5,069 nt of DNA from the NCBI GenBank assembly GCA_937926065.1, contig CALANM010000190.1, forward strand, positions 1 to 5,069, given 5' to 3'. Both the position numbers and the translations under genes were made by a program. The notes beneath the pieces were generated by a model. That model was not told where the DNA came from. It did no database searches and saw nothing but the letters and a program-made list of their open reading frames with translations. This document shows, one piece after another, positions 1 through 5,069 of the stretch (its first letter is position 1; each line of letters begins with the position of its first letter). This DNA is from an uncultured Microbacterium sp. (lineage in GTDB: Bacteria > Actinomycetota > Actinomycetes > Actinomycetales > Microbacteriaceae).

Positions 1-473
1 CCGAGCCGATGGCGGTGCACGAGGTCGCCACCGCCGATGCGCTGCGTGACCCCGAGGCGGCCGGGCGCGCCCTCGCGGCGGCGGCCAGGTCCGACCTCCG
101 CGCCGGCGCTGTCGTGATCTCGTCGGAGCGGCACCGTCGCTCCGAGCACTCGTCCCTGACCGACGCCGACGCGGTGATGCGAGCGCTGATCGCAGCGACA
201 CAGCAGCTGGCGCCGTTCGCCCGCGCCGTCGTCGCGAAAGGCGGGATCACGTCCGCCGAGGTCGCCCGCACGGGGCTGGGCCGTGGCCACGCCTGGGTCG
301 CCGGTCAGCTCGAGGCGGGTGTGTCGCTGTGGGTGCTCCCCGACAGCCCCGAAGCGGTCCGGCCGCCGGGGCTCCTGTATGCGGTCGTGCCGGGCAACAT
401 CGGCACGCGAGACACGCTGCGCGACGTGAGCCGCGTCGTCGCGACGGCCTCGATGGCGGGAGACCGGCGATGA
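1..473 (+). CDS. Four-carbon acid sugar kinase family protein (DUF1537/OtnK-like), C-terminal part, 5' truncated by window edge
   Basis: The reading frame is open from the first base (frame starting at base 3), so the gene begins upstream. The ATG at 9 is almost certainly internal. The 156 visible residues correspond to the C-terminal nucleotide-binding domain of DUF1537 kinases; full-length members run to roughly 400-460 aa, so about two thirds is missing. Diagnostic pieces are VAKGGITSAEVA (visible residues 77-88), QLEAGVSLWVL (102-112) and the glycine-rich VPGNIGTRDTL (129-139), which sits where many relatives have a KSGxFG-like loop. Known members use ATP to phosphorylate the terminal hydroxyl of tetronates, 3-oxo-tetronates or 3-oxo-isoapionate in the cytoplasm. 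Substrate choice depends mainly on the N-terminal domain, which is not visible, so the substrate is undetermined. The stop overlaps the next start (ATGA, 470-473), which indicates an operon and translational coupling. Confidence 0.88.
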   Translation, partial: EPMAVHEVATADALRDPEAAGRALAAAARSDLRAGAVVISSERHRRSEHSSLTDADAVMRALIAATQQLAPFARAVVAKGGITSAEVARTGLGRGHAWVAGQLEAGVSLWVLPDSPEAVRPPGLLYAVVPGNIGTRDTLRDVSRVVATASMAGDRR

Positions 474-1378
474 CGACGGTGGCGCTCATCGGCCCGGGCG
501 CGATCGGCACATCGGTGGGAGCGTGGCTGGCGTCGGTTCCCGGCGTCGAACTCTCCGTCGCCACCCGGAGCCCGCGGGACGGTCTGCGCGTGGATTCGCC
601 GAGCGGTCCGCGCGCCGTGTTCCCGGAGATGTGGACCGAACCGGGCGCGGCCCGCGTGGTCGACTGGGTGCTTCTGGCGGTCAAAGGCTACGACGTGCCG
701 TCGGCACGCGCCTGGCTCGATCGCTGCGTCGGCGACCGCACACGGGTCGCCGTGCTCCAGAACGGGGTCGAGCAGGCCGAGTGCGTCGCCGATGTGCTGC
801 CGCGCGAGCGCATCGTTCCGGTGGTGGTCGACATCCCCGCCGAGCGGCGCGGCGATGTCGTCGTGCAGAGCGCCTTCGGGACTCTGGTCGTCCCCGACGA
901 CGAGGCGGGGCGCGCGTTCGTCGATCTCTTCTCGTCGACGCCCATCGAGGCGACGGCGACATCCGACTTCGTGACCGCGGCGTGGCGCAAGCTCTGCGTC
1001 AACGCCGCCGGCGCCCTGTGCGCGGCGACCGGCCAGCCCAACGGGATCTCCCGGCAGGAGCCGATCGCCCACGCCATCCGTAAGGTCGTCGCCGAGACGG
1101 TGGCGGTCGGTCGGGCCGAGGGCGCCGACCTTCCGGACGGGCTCCCCGACCAGGTGCTCGCGCGCATGCAGGCGTCGCCCCCGATGTTCGTCAACTCGCT
1201 GCTCGCCGACCGGCGCGCCGGGCGTCGCACCGAGGTCGACATCCGCAACGGCGCCGTCGTGCGCGGCGGGATCCGGCACGGCATCCCCACCCCCTTGAAC
1301 GAGCTCCTGTGCGCCCTGATCGGCGTCGCGCCCGTCGACGCCACGCCCTCCGACTCGCCCTCCGAAAGGACGACATGA
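470..1378 (+). CDS. 2-dehydropantoate 2-reductase (PanE/ApbA) family oxidoreductase
   Basis: This 302-aa protein has the normal length for ketopantoate reductases. The N-terminal Rossmann fold opens with the nucleotide-binding motif GPGAIG (8-13). LLAVKGYDV (68-76) carries Lys72 and LQNGVEQ (96-102) carries Asn98, at the same positions as in E. coli PanE. The C-terminal helical domain has WRKLCVNAA (172-180) with the expected catalytic Lys174 and Asn178, and a Ser243/Glu255 pair in NSLLADRRAGRRTEVDI. Position 182 is Ala where E. coli PanE has a substrate-contacting Asn (Asn184), which hints at a different substrate. The start at 470 is chosen because it overlaps the kinase stop and has GGGAG at 458-462, seven bases upstream; an ATG at 329 would lie deep inside the kinase gene. 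Family members reduce 2-oxo acids with NADPH. Because it sits between a sugar-acid kinase and DUF4862, I infer a catabolic role on a sugar-acid intermediate rather than pantothenate synthesis. The family call is firm; the substrate is unknown. Confidence 0.9.
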   Translation: MTTVALIGPGAIGTSVGAWLASVPGVELSVATRSPRDGLRVDSPSGPRAVFPEMWTEPGAARVVDWVLLAVKGYDVPSARAWLDRCVGDRTRVAVLQNGVEQAECVADVLPRERIVPVVVDIPAERRGDVVVQSAFGTLVVPDDEAGRAFVDLFSSTPIEATATSDFVTAAWRKLCVNAAGALCAATGQPNGISRQEPIAHAIRKVVAETVAVGRAEGADLPDGLPDQVLARMQASPPMFVNSLLADRRAGRRTEVDIRNGAVVRGGIRHGIPTPLNELLCALIGVAPVDATPSDSPSERTT

Positions 1379-2325
1379 ACCTGATCCTCGGCTCCTACGG
1401 CACCCTTCCGCGTCCCCTCCAGGGCCCCGAGGACTTCGACGTGCTGACGGAGCGTGCCGTCCGGATCGAGGGGGTGACCGGCCTGGAGGCGCCCTTCATG
1501 GAAGCGTCGTCGCCGTGGCGGGACGCGGCTCTGCTCGCCCGGCTCGCGGGCGACCACGTGCTCACGACGATCCCCGCGGTCATGAGCGCCGTCGAGAGGG
1601 ATCCCCGCGTGGGCCCCGCCGCAGTCGACGAGGAGGGACGTGCGGCGGCATTGCGCATTCTGCGCGCCGCATGCGAATTCGTCCGCGACGTGAACGCCGA
1701 CGGCGAGGGCCGCATCTCGACGGTGCAGGTGCACAGCGCACCCGGGCGCGGAGCGTCATCCGCCGACGCCTTCGCGCGCACCCTCGACGAGGTGCGCGAC
1801 TGGGACTGGAGCGGAGCGGAGCTCGCGGTCGAGCACTGCGATGCGCTGCGCGGCGATCATCCGCCGGCGAAGGGCTTCCTGTCGCTCGAGGAGGAGATCG
1901 CCCTGTGCGCCGAGCGCGGGATCGGCACGGTCGTCAACTGGGGACGCTCCGCGATCGAGACCCGGGACGCCGACGGCCCCGCCGCGCACATCCTCGCCGC
2001 ACGGGAAGCGGGGACTCTCGTCGGGGTCGTGTTCTCGGGCTGCGCGGATGCCGACGGTCCCTACGGCGCGGCGTTCGACGATCGGCATGTCCCGATGCGC
2101 GGATGGGGCGACGGCCCGCTCGCCGCGGCGGCCGACGCGAGTCTGCTGACGCGAGACGAGGTCGCGCGCTGCGTGGGGCTGGCGCTCGACGCGCCGGGCC
2201 TGCGATACCTCGGCGTGAAGGTGAAAGCGCCGGCCGGGTCGGGACCGGAGGACTGGGCGCCGTTCCTGGAGGCCCATGTGCGGGCGGTCGCGAGGGCGGC
2301 GGACGGCGTCGCCGTCGTGGGCTGA
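1375..2325 (+). CDS. DUF4862 family protein, probable sugar isomerase/epimerase-like TIM barrel
   Basis: This 316-aa protein is recognised as DUF4862, an uncharacterised, mostly actinobacterial family, from GLEAPF (36-41), TIPAVM (65-70), QVHSAPG (118-124), VEHCDA (152-157), KGFLSLEEEI (166-175), VNWGRSAIE (187-195), VFSGCAD (219-225), SLLT (256-259) and LGVKVKAP (279-286). Strand-end acidic and His residues spaced through the chain (Glu38, His120, Glu153, His154, Asp156, Asn188) recall metal-binding xylose-isomerase-like barrels. That fold is inferred from motif pattern, and no activity is known to me. No signal peptide or membrane segment is visible, so it is likely cytoplasmic. The ATG overlaps the oxidoreductase stop (ATGA, 1375-1378) and has GAAAGGA at 1364-1370, so it is the third gene of a coupled operon. 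It probably acts on a sugar or sugar-acid intermediate handled by the neighbouring dehydrogenase and kinase. It ends one base before the convergent regulator gene. Confidence 0.82.
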   Translation: MNLILGSYGTLPRPLQGPEDFDVLTERAVRIEGVTGLEAPFMEASSPWRDAALLARLAGDHVLTTIPAVMSAVERDPRVGPAAVDEEGRAAALRILRAACEFVRDVNADGEGRISTVQVHSAPGRGASSADAFARTLDEVRDWDWSGAELAVEHCDALRGDHPPAKGFLSLEEEIALCAERGIGTVVNWGRSAIETRDADGPAAHILAAREAGTLVGVVFSGCADADGPYGAAFDDRHVPMRGWGDGPLAAAADASLLTRDEVARCVGLALDAPGLRYLGVKVKAPAGSGPEDWAPFLEAHVRAVARAADGVAVVG

Positions 2326-2326
2326 G

Positions 2327-3085
2327 TCAGAGACCGCGGACGGCGCCTCGGTGCTCGCGCTGCACAGCGTCGACCGCGTCGCGAAGACGCGCGCCCCACT
2401 CTTCGAGCGTCGAGGGGTCGTCTGCAGACCCCGAGATGCTCACCGTGTGGATGTCGTCGCCGGCTGCGAGAGCGGACCCCACGCAGGCGAAGCCGCGGTG
2501 GTACTCCTCGAACTCGATGCTGTAGCGCCGCGCCGCAGTGCGGGCGATGTCGTCGTCGAGGGCGGAGCGGTGGACGATGGTGCGCGGTGTGAAGGCGGGA
2601 AGGTCCGCGTGCTCGAGCCGGGCGCCGAGCGCGAGGGCCGCCTTTCCGGCGGCGGTCGCGTGCAGCGGCATCCGGGACCCCACCGAGGAGTACTGGACGG
2701 GGGAGCGGGGCGGGTCGATCTTGTCGACGACGGTGATCATCCCCGCGCGCACCATTCCGATGTGGGCGGTGGCGTCGAGACTCGCGGCCACAGGGCGAGC
2801 CGCTTCACGCAGGGCGTGGGCGAGGTCGAGGGAGGTCACGGCGGCTCGGCCCAGCTCGACCAGTCGCGCACCCAGCACGTACTCCACGTCGGTCGGGGCG
2901 CGCCGCACCAGACCGCGGCCTTCCAGCACGCGCAGGGCCCGAAGGACGGTGCTCGGGTTGGCTCCGAGCCGCTCGCTGATCTCCGCGAGGCGGAGGCGCG
3001 GGGTGGCGGCGAGGATGTCGAGCACCTGCAGGGCGCGGTCCACGCTGCTCAGCTCATAGGTTCCGCGTGGCGGGCGGTCGGCCAC
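2327..3085 (-). CDS. IclR-family transcriptional regulator
   Basis: Using the GTG at 3085-3083, the product is 252 aa, typical for IclR proteins. The N-terminal winged helix-turn-helix spans about residues 12-75: YELSSVDRALQVLDIL, then LRLAEISERLG, the recognition helix PSTVLRALRVLE (44-55), and the wing ending in YVLGARL. The effector-binding domain follows (about 85-245), with HIGMVRAGMITVVDKID (108-124), the conserved MPLHATAAGKA (139-149), a GFACVGSAL segment and VSISGSADD near the C-terminus. The start is chosen because GGAAGGAG (3097-3090) lies four bases upstream; a GTG at 3115 would add ten residues but has only a weak GAGG very close to it. It is divergent from the split transketolase and tail-to-tail with the kinase operon, so it most likely controls this locus, sensing a pathway metabolite. 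An operator candidate lies inside its own promoter, suggesting autoregulation. Whether it represses or activates the other genes cannot be told from sequence. Confidence 0.92.
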   Translation of the reverse strand: MADRPPRGTYELSSVDRALQVLDILAATPRLRLAEISERLGANPSTVLRALRVLEGRGLVRRAPTDVEYVLGARLVELGRAAVTSLDLAHALREAARPVAASLDATAHIGMVRAGMITVVDKIDPPRSPVQYSSVGSRMPLHATAAGKAALALGARLEHADLPAFTPRTIVHRSALDDDIARTAARRYSIEFEEYHRGFACVGSALAAGDDIHTVSISGSADDPSTLEEWGARLRDAVDAVQREHRGAVRGL

Positions 3086-3089
3086 GATG

Positions 3090-3097
3090 CTCCTTCC
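3090..3097 (-). promoter_or_regulatory. Ribosome binding site of the IclR regulator
   Basis: On the minus strand GGAAGGAG is followed by CATC and then GTG (3085-3083). This is the strongest Shine-Dalgarno match near the 5' end of the regulator and decides its start. Spacing is slightly short at four bases but resembles that of the DUF4862 gene. Confidence 0.7.
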
Positions 3098-3143
3098 ATC
3101 GGTCGCTGCGCCCACCGCCTCGACGTGTGCGCGCGAGGCGCCG

Positions 3144-3173
3144 TTGCGTCGGTGCGGGGAAGACCGATAGGCT
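3144..3173 (+). promoter_or_regulatory. Weak candidate promoter for the split transketolase genes
   Basis: TTGCGT (3144-3149) and TAGGCT (3168-3173, fitting the loose actinobacterial TAnnnT -10) are separated by 18 bases. Transcription would begin near 3180, placing the 3182-3196 dyad at the start of the transcript, where a bound regulator would block it. Matches to consensus are modest, and other plus-strand placements around 3173-3203 are possible. Confidence 0.3.
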
Positions 3174-3175
3174 TC

Positions 3176-3205
3176 ATTATACGCAATCGCATTGCGCTAT
3201 GTGAA
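3176..3205 (-). promoter_or_regulatory. Predicted sigma-70-type promoter of the IclR gene (TTCACA-18-TATAAT)
   Basis: Read on the minus strand, TTCACA (3205-3200, five of six matches to TTGACA) is followed after 18 bases by a perfect TATAAT (3181-3176). A perfect -10 is rare by chance in DNA this GC-rich, and it points into the regulator gene. The transcript would start near 3169, giving a leader of roughly 85 bases to the GTG at 3085. The dyad at 3182-3196 fills most of the spacer, so a bound regulator should block polymerase. The start site is predicted, not measured. Confidence 0.7.
3182..3196. promoter_or_regulatory. Candidate IclR operator: perfect inverted repeat CGCAAT-CGC-ATTGCG
   Basis: Two six-base half-sites, CGCAAT (3182-3187) and ATTGCG (3191-3196), are exact reverse complements around a three-base centre. 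ATA at 3179-3181 and TAT at 3198-3200 extend the symmetry if one base (C3197) is skipped. It lies between the -35 and -10 of the regulator's promoter and upstream of the transketolase ribosome site. IclR-family proteins commonly bind short palindromes in their own divergent control regions. Assignment to this regulator is by position and symmetry only. Confidence 0.68.
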
Positions 3206-3237
3206 AGATCCGCCAGTGCTGTCGGAAGGAAGACACC

Positions 3238-4122
3238 GTGACGAGCCCCCGCGCCGGAGGAGACGTCCTCACCGCACCCACGCGAACCGCCGAGCCCTCT
3301 GTCCGAGAGCTCGAGGCGATCGCGGTGCGCATCCGCCGGTCCATCGTCGAGATGCTGGAGCGCGCCGGAAGCGGACACAGCGCCGGGCCGCTCGGCATGG
3401 CCGACCTGCTCACCGCGCTGTACTTCCGCATCCTCCGGCACGACCCCGAGAATCCCGACTGGCCCGAGCGCGACATCTTCATGCTCAGCAACGGGCACAC
3501 CGCGCCGGTCCTCTACGCCGCGATGGCCCACAGCGGCTACTTCCCGGTCGAGGAGCTCGAGACGCTGCGGCGTCTCGGCTCCCGGCTGCAGGGTCACCCG
3601 GAGCGCACCGCGCTCGCCGGGCTCGAGACCACGAGCGGCCCCCTCGGCAGCGGCCTGTCCCAGGGCGCCGGCTATGCATACGTCCTGCAGCACATCGATC
3701 CCGACCCGCACCGGTTCGTCTACGTCATGATGGGCGACGGCGAGCTCAACGAGGGAAACATCTGGGAGGCGGCGATGTTCGCCGGGAAGTACCGGCTCCG
3801 CCAGCTGATCGGCATCGTCGACCGCAACTTCATCCAGATCGACGGCTCCACAGAAGACGTCATGCCGCTGGAGGACCTGCGCGGCAAGTGGGAGTCGTTC
3901 GGATGGCACGTCATCGAGATCGACGGTCACAGCATGCAGGCGATCCTCGACGCGGTCAGCACTGCCAAGGCCGTCGCCCACAAGCCGTCGGTGATCATCG
4001 CCCACACGATTCCCGGCAAGGGGGTGCCGTTCATGGAGTACGACTACCGCTGGCACGGGAAGCCTCCGGGGCCCGAGGAGGCCCGCGTGGCGCTCGACGC
4101 ACTCGGGGAGGTGCCGGCATGA
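3238..4122 (+). CDS. Transketolase, N-terminal (TPP-binding) subunit of a split enzyme
   Basis: This 294-aa protein covers only the N-terminal third-to-half of a classical transketolase, the normal size for the A subunit of split enzymes. Conserved pieces in order: GSGHSAGPLGMADLL with His47 (44-58), LSNGHTAPVLYA with His87 (83-94), TTSGPLGSGLSQGAGYA (131-147), and the TPP/metal motif opening with GDGELNEG (166-173) and closing at DRN (195-197). These are followed by IDGH and by GKGVPFMEYDYRWHGKPP with His273. The cytoplasmic enzyme, with its C-terminal partner, would move a two-carbon ketol unit between sugar phosphates. The GTG start is preceded by GGAAGGAAG (3224-3232) seven bases away. 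The first ~20 residues are a non-conserved extension. The stop overlaps the partner's start (ATGA, 4119-4122). Split transketolases include both general archaeal/bacterial ones and the apulose-4-phosphate enzyme AptAB; the substrate is not decidable here. Location beside an IclR regulator favours a pathway-specific role over central metabolism. Confidence 0.92.
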   Translation: MTSPRAGGDVLTAPTRTAEPSVRELEAIAVRIRRSIVEMLERAGSGHSAGPLGMADLLTALYFRILRHDPENPDWPERDIFMLSNGHTAPVLYAAMAHSGYFPVEELETLRRLGSRLQGHPERTALAGLETTSGPLGSGLSQGAGYAYVLQHIDPDPHRFVYVMMGDGELNEGNIWEAAMFAGKYRLRQLIGIVDRNFIQIDGSTEDVMPLEDLRGKWESFGWHVIEIDGHSMQAILDAVSTAKAVAHKPSVIIAHTIPGKGVPFMEYDYRWHGKPPGPEEARVALDALGEVPA

Positions 4123-5069
4123 GCGCGTATCCGCTGCGAGACGACGTCTTCTCGGCGGACGTCCGCCGAGAGCCGATCCGTGCCGGCTTCGGACGTGGGC
4201 TGCGGGAGGCCGGCCGTCGTGACGACCGGGTGGTCGCCCTGTGCGCCGACCTGACCGAGAGCACGCAGATGAGCCTCTTCCAGGAGGAGTTCCCGCACCG
4301 CTTCATCGAGGTCGGCGTCGCGGAGCAGAACCTCGTGACGGTGGCCAGCGGCATGGCGCTCGCGGGGAAGATCCCCTTCACGAGCAGCTACGCGGCCTTC
4401 AGCCCCGGACGCAACTGGGAGCAGATCAAGACGACGGCGTGCCTCAACCAGCAGCCCGTGAAGGTGATCGGGTCGCACGCGGGGCTCAACGTCGGGCCGG
4501 ACGGCGCCACGCACCAGATGCTCGAAGACATCGCTCTCATGCGCGTCATGCCGAACATGGTCGTGATCGCCCCCGGGGACAGCGTCGAGGCGGAGAAGGC
4601 GACCATCGCCCTCGCCGCGAACGGGCTGCCCACCTACCTCCGCCTCGCACGCGACAGCACGCCGGTGTTCAGCACGGATGCATCGCCGTTCGAGATCGGG
4701 CGGGCCTATGTCGTCCTGCCCGGCTCGGACGTCACGCTCGCTGGCACCGGCACCATGACCTACGAGCTGCTGCAGGCGGCGCACGAGCTGCGCGAGGCCG
4801 GCATCGACGCCGAGGTCGTTCACGTCCCCACCATCAAGCCGCTCGATGAGGAGACCCTGCTGGCCAGCGTCGCCAAGACGGGCAGGATCGTGACGGCGGA
4901 GGAGGCGCAGGTCGCCGGCGGCTTCGGCAGCGCGGTGGCGGAGATGCTCACGGCGCGGATGCCGCGGCCGCTCCTGCGCTGCGGCGTGCACGACCGCTAC
5001 GGCGAGAGCGGGACTCCCCGCGGCGTCCTCGAGGCGTTCCGTCTCACCGGCCCGCATCTGGCGGCCGCG
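4119..5069 (+). CDS. Transketolase, C-terminal (pyrimidine-binding) subunit, 3' end cut by window edge
   Basis: The frame stays open from the ATG at 4119 to the last base, giving 317 residues with no stop. Family members are usually about 310-340 aa, so only a short tail is missing. The pyrimidine-binding domain has LCADLTEST (41-49), FIEVGVAEQN (62-71) with the catalytic Glu69 that activates thiamine diphosphate, and a SHAGLNVGPDGATHQMLED stretch typical of transketolase/DXS-like proteins. A second domain follows from about residue 188, with EIGRAYVVL, the linker VPTIKPLDEETL and the EEAQVAGGFGSAVAE segment of the transketolase C-terminal domain. GGGGAGG (4105-4111) lies seven bases before the ATG, and the ATGA overlap with the N-terminal subunit gene suggests coupled, near-equal synthesis of the two chains. 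It completes the active site with the upstream subunit. It could also be described as transketolase family protein or AptB-like; the specific substrate is unknown. Confidence 0.92.
   Translation, partial: MSAYPLRDDVFSADVRREPIRAGFGRGLREAGRRDDRVVALCADLTESTQMSLFQEEFPHRFIEVGVAEQNLVTVASGMALAGKIPFTSSYAAFSPGRNWEQIKTTACLNQQPVKVIGSHAGLNVGPDGATHQMLEDIALMRVMPNMVVIAPGDSVEAEKATIALAANGLPTYLRLARDSTPVFSTDASPFEIGRAYVVLPGSDVTLAGTGTMTYELLQAAHELREAGIDAEVVHVPTIKPLDEETLLASVAKTGRIVTAEEAQVAGGFGSAVAEMLTARMPRPLLRCGVHDRYGESGTPRGVLEAFRLTGPHLAAA

Larger units (their letters stand above)
3086..3237. promoter_or_regulatory. Divergent intergenic control region between regulator and split transketolase
   Basis: This 152-bp stretch is the only substantial non-coding DNA in the window. 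It separates the GTG of the IclR gene (minus) from the GTG of the transketolase N-terminal subunit (plus). The core, about 3170-3210, is noticeably more AT-rich than its surroundings and holds a consensus minus-strand promoter, a perfect dyad in that promoter's spacer, and a weak plus-strand promoter candidate. The transketolase ribosome site GGAAGGAAG is at 3224-3232. I see no tRNA, riboswitch-like fold or terminator here. Confidence 0.85.

Noticed and set aside
9..11. ATG at 9 as the true start of the first gene
   Set aside because: The frame is open upstream to the window edge and the visible protein is only the C-terminal domain of a much longer family, so the gene is truncated by the window.
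305..1279. Long minus-strand open frame (324 codons) opposite the PanE-family gene, and similar antisense frames at 688-1734, 3049-4056 and 4044-5057
   Set aside because: They are antisense shadows typical of GC-rich DNA; they show no family motifs and lie opposite clear conserved proteins.
1650..1664. ATTGCGCATTCTGCG, resembling an operator half-site, inside the DUF4862 gene
   Set aside because: Only one half-site matches, there is no proper symmetry, and it is mid-gene.
2302..2316. GACGGCG-T-CGCCGTC dyad near the end of the DUF4862 gene as an intrinsic terminator
   Set aside because: There is no T-run after it on either strand, the loop is too tight for a full stem, and it lies in coding sequence; such GC dyads are common by chance here.
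3149..3167. TCGGT-N9-ACCGA inverted repeat as a second operator
   Set aside because: Half-sites are only five bases, unrelated to the CGCAAT dyad and expected by chance at this GC content.
2276..3241. Plus-strand open frame of 321 codons running across the IclR gene and the intergenic region
   Set aside because: It is antisense to a well-supported IclR protein, has low-complexity Arg/Gly/Ala composition, and reads through the promoter region and the transketolase ribosome site.
4241..4849. Plus-strand 202-codon open frame inside the transketolase C-terminal subunit gene
   Set aside because: It is Arg-rich and out of frame with the conserved transketolase sequence, which is open throughout.

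Overview
The window is about 70% GC, with dense, tightly packed genes, GTG starts and ATGA overlaps. Together with the protein families present, this suggests a high-GC actinobacterium, probably of the Microbacterium type. The genus is an inference from style and gene content. The whole window reads as one carbohydrate or sugar-acid catabolic locus under a local IclR-type regulator.

Layout: (i) 1-2325, plus strand, three translationally coupled genes: the C-terminal end of a four-carbon acid sugar kinase (DUF1537/OtnK-like), a ketopantoate-reductase (PanE/ApbA) family oxidoreductase, and a protein of the uncharacterised DUF4862 family. (ii) 2327-3085, minus strand, an IclR-family regulator whose stop codon lies one base from the stop of the DUF4862 gene. 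(iii) 3086-3237, a divergent intergenic region. It holds a perfect TATAAT -10 and a TTCACA -35 facing the regulator, with a 15-bp perfect dyad (CGCAAT-CGC-ATTGCG) in the spacer between them. (iv) 3238-5069, plus strand, a split transketolase: an N-terminal TPP-binding subunit (294 aa) and a C-terminal pyrimidine-binding subunit that runs off the window end, joined by another ATGA overlap.

How the genes may work together (inference): a PanE-like dehydrogenase oxidises or reduces a small hydroxy/oxo acid, the DUF4862 protein isomerises or otherwise converts an intermediate, the DUF1537 kinase phosphorylates it, and the split transketolase passes a two-carbon unit into the pentose phosphate pool. 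Each of these families has members in tetronate or apiose-type catabolism, except DUF4862, for which I know no assigned function. The substrate cannot be read from the sequence. The combination, together with a clear candidate operator, is the most interesting aspect of the window.
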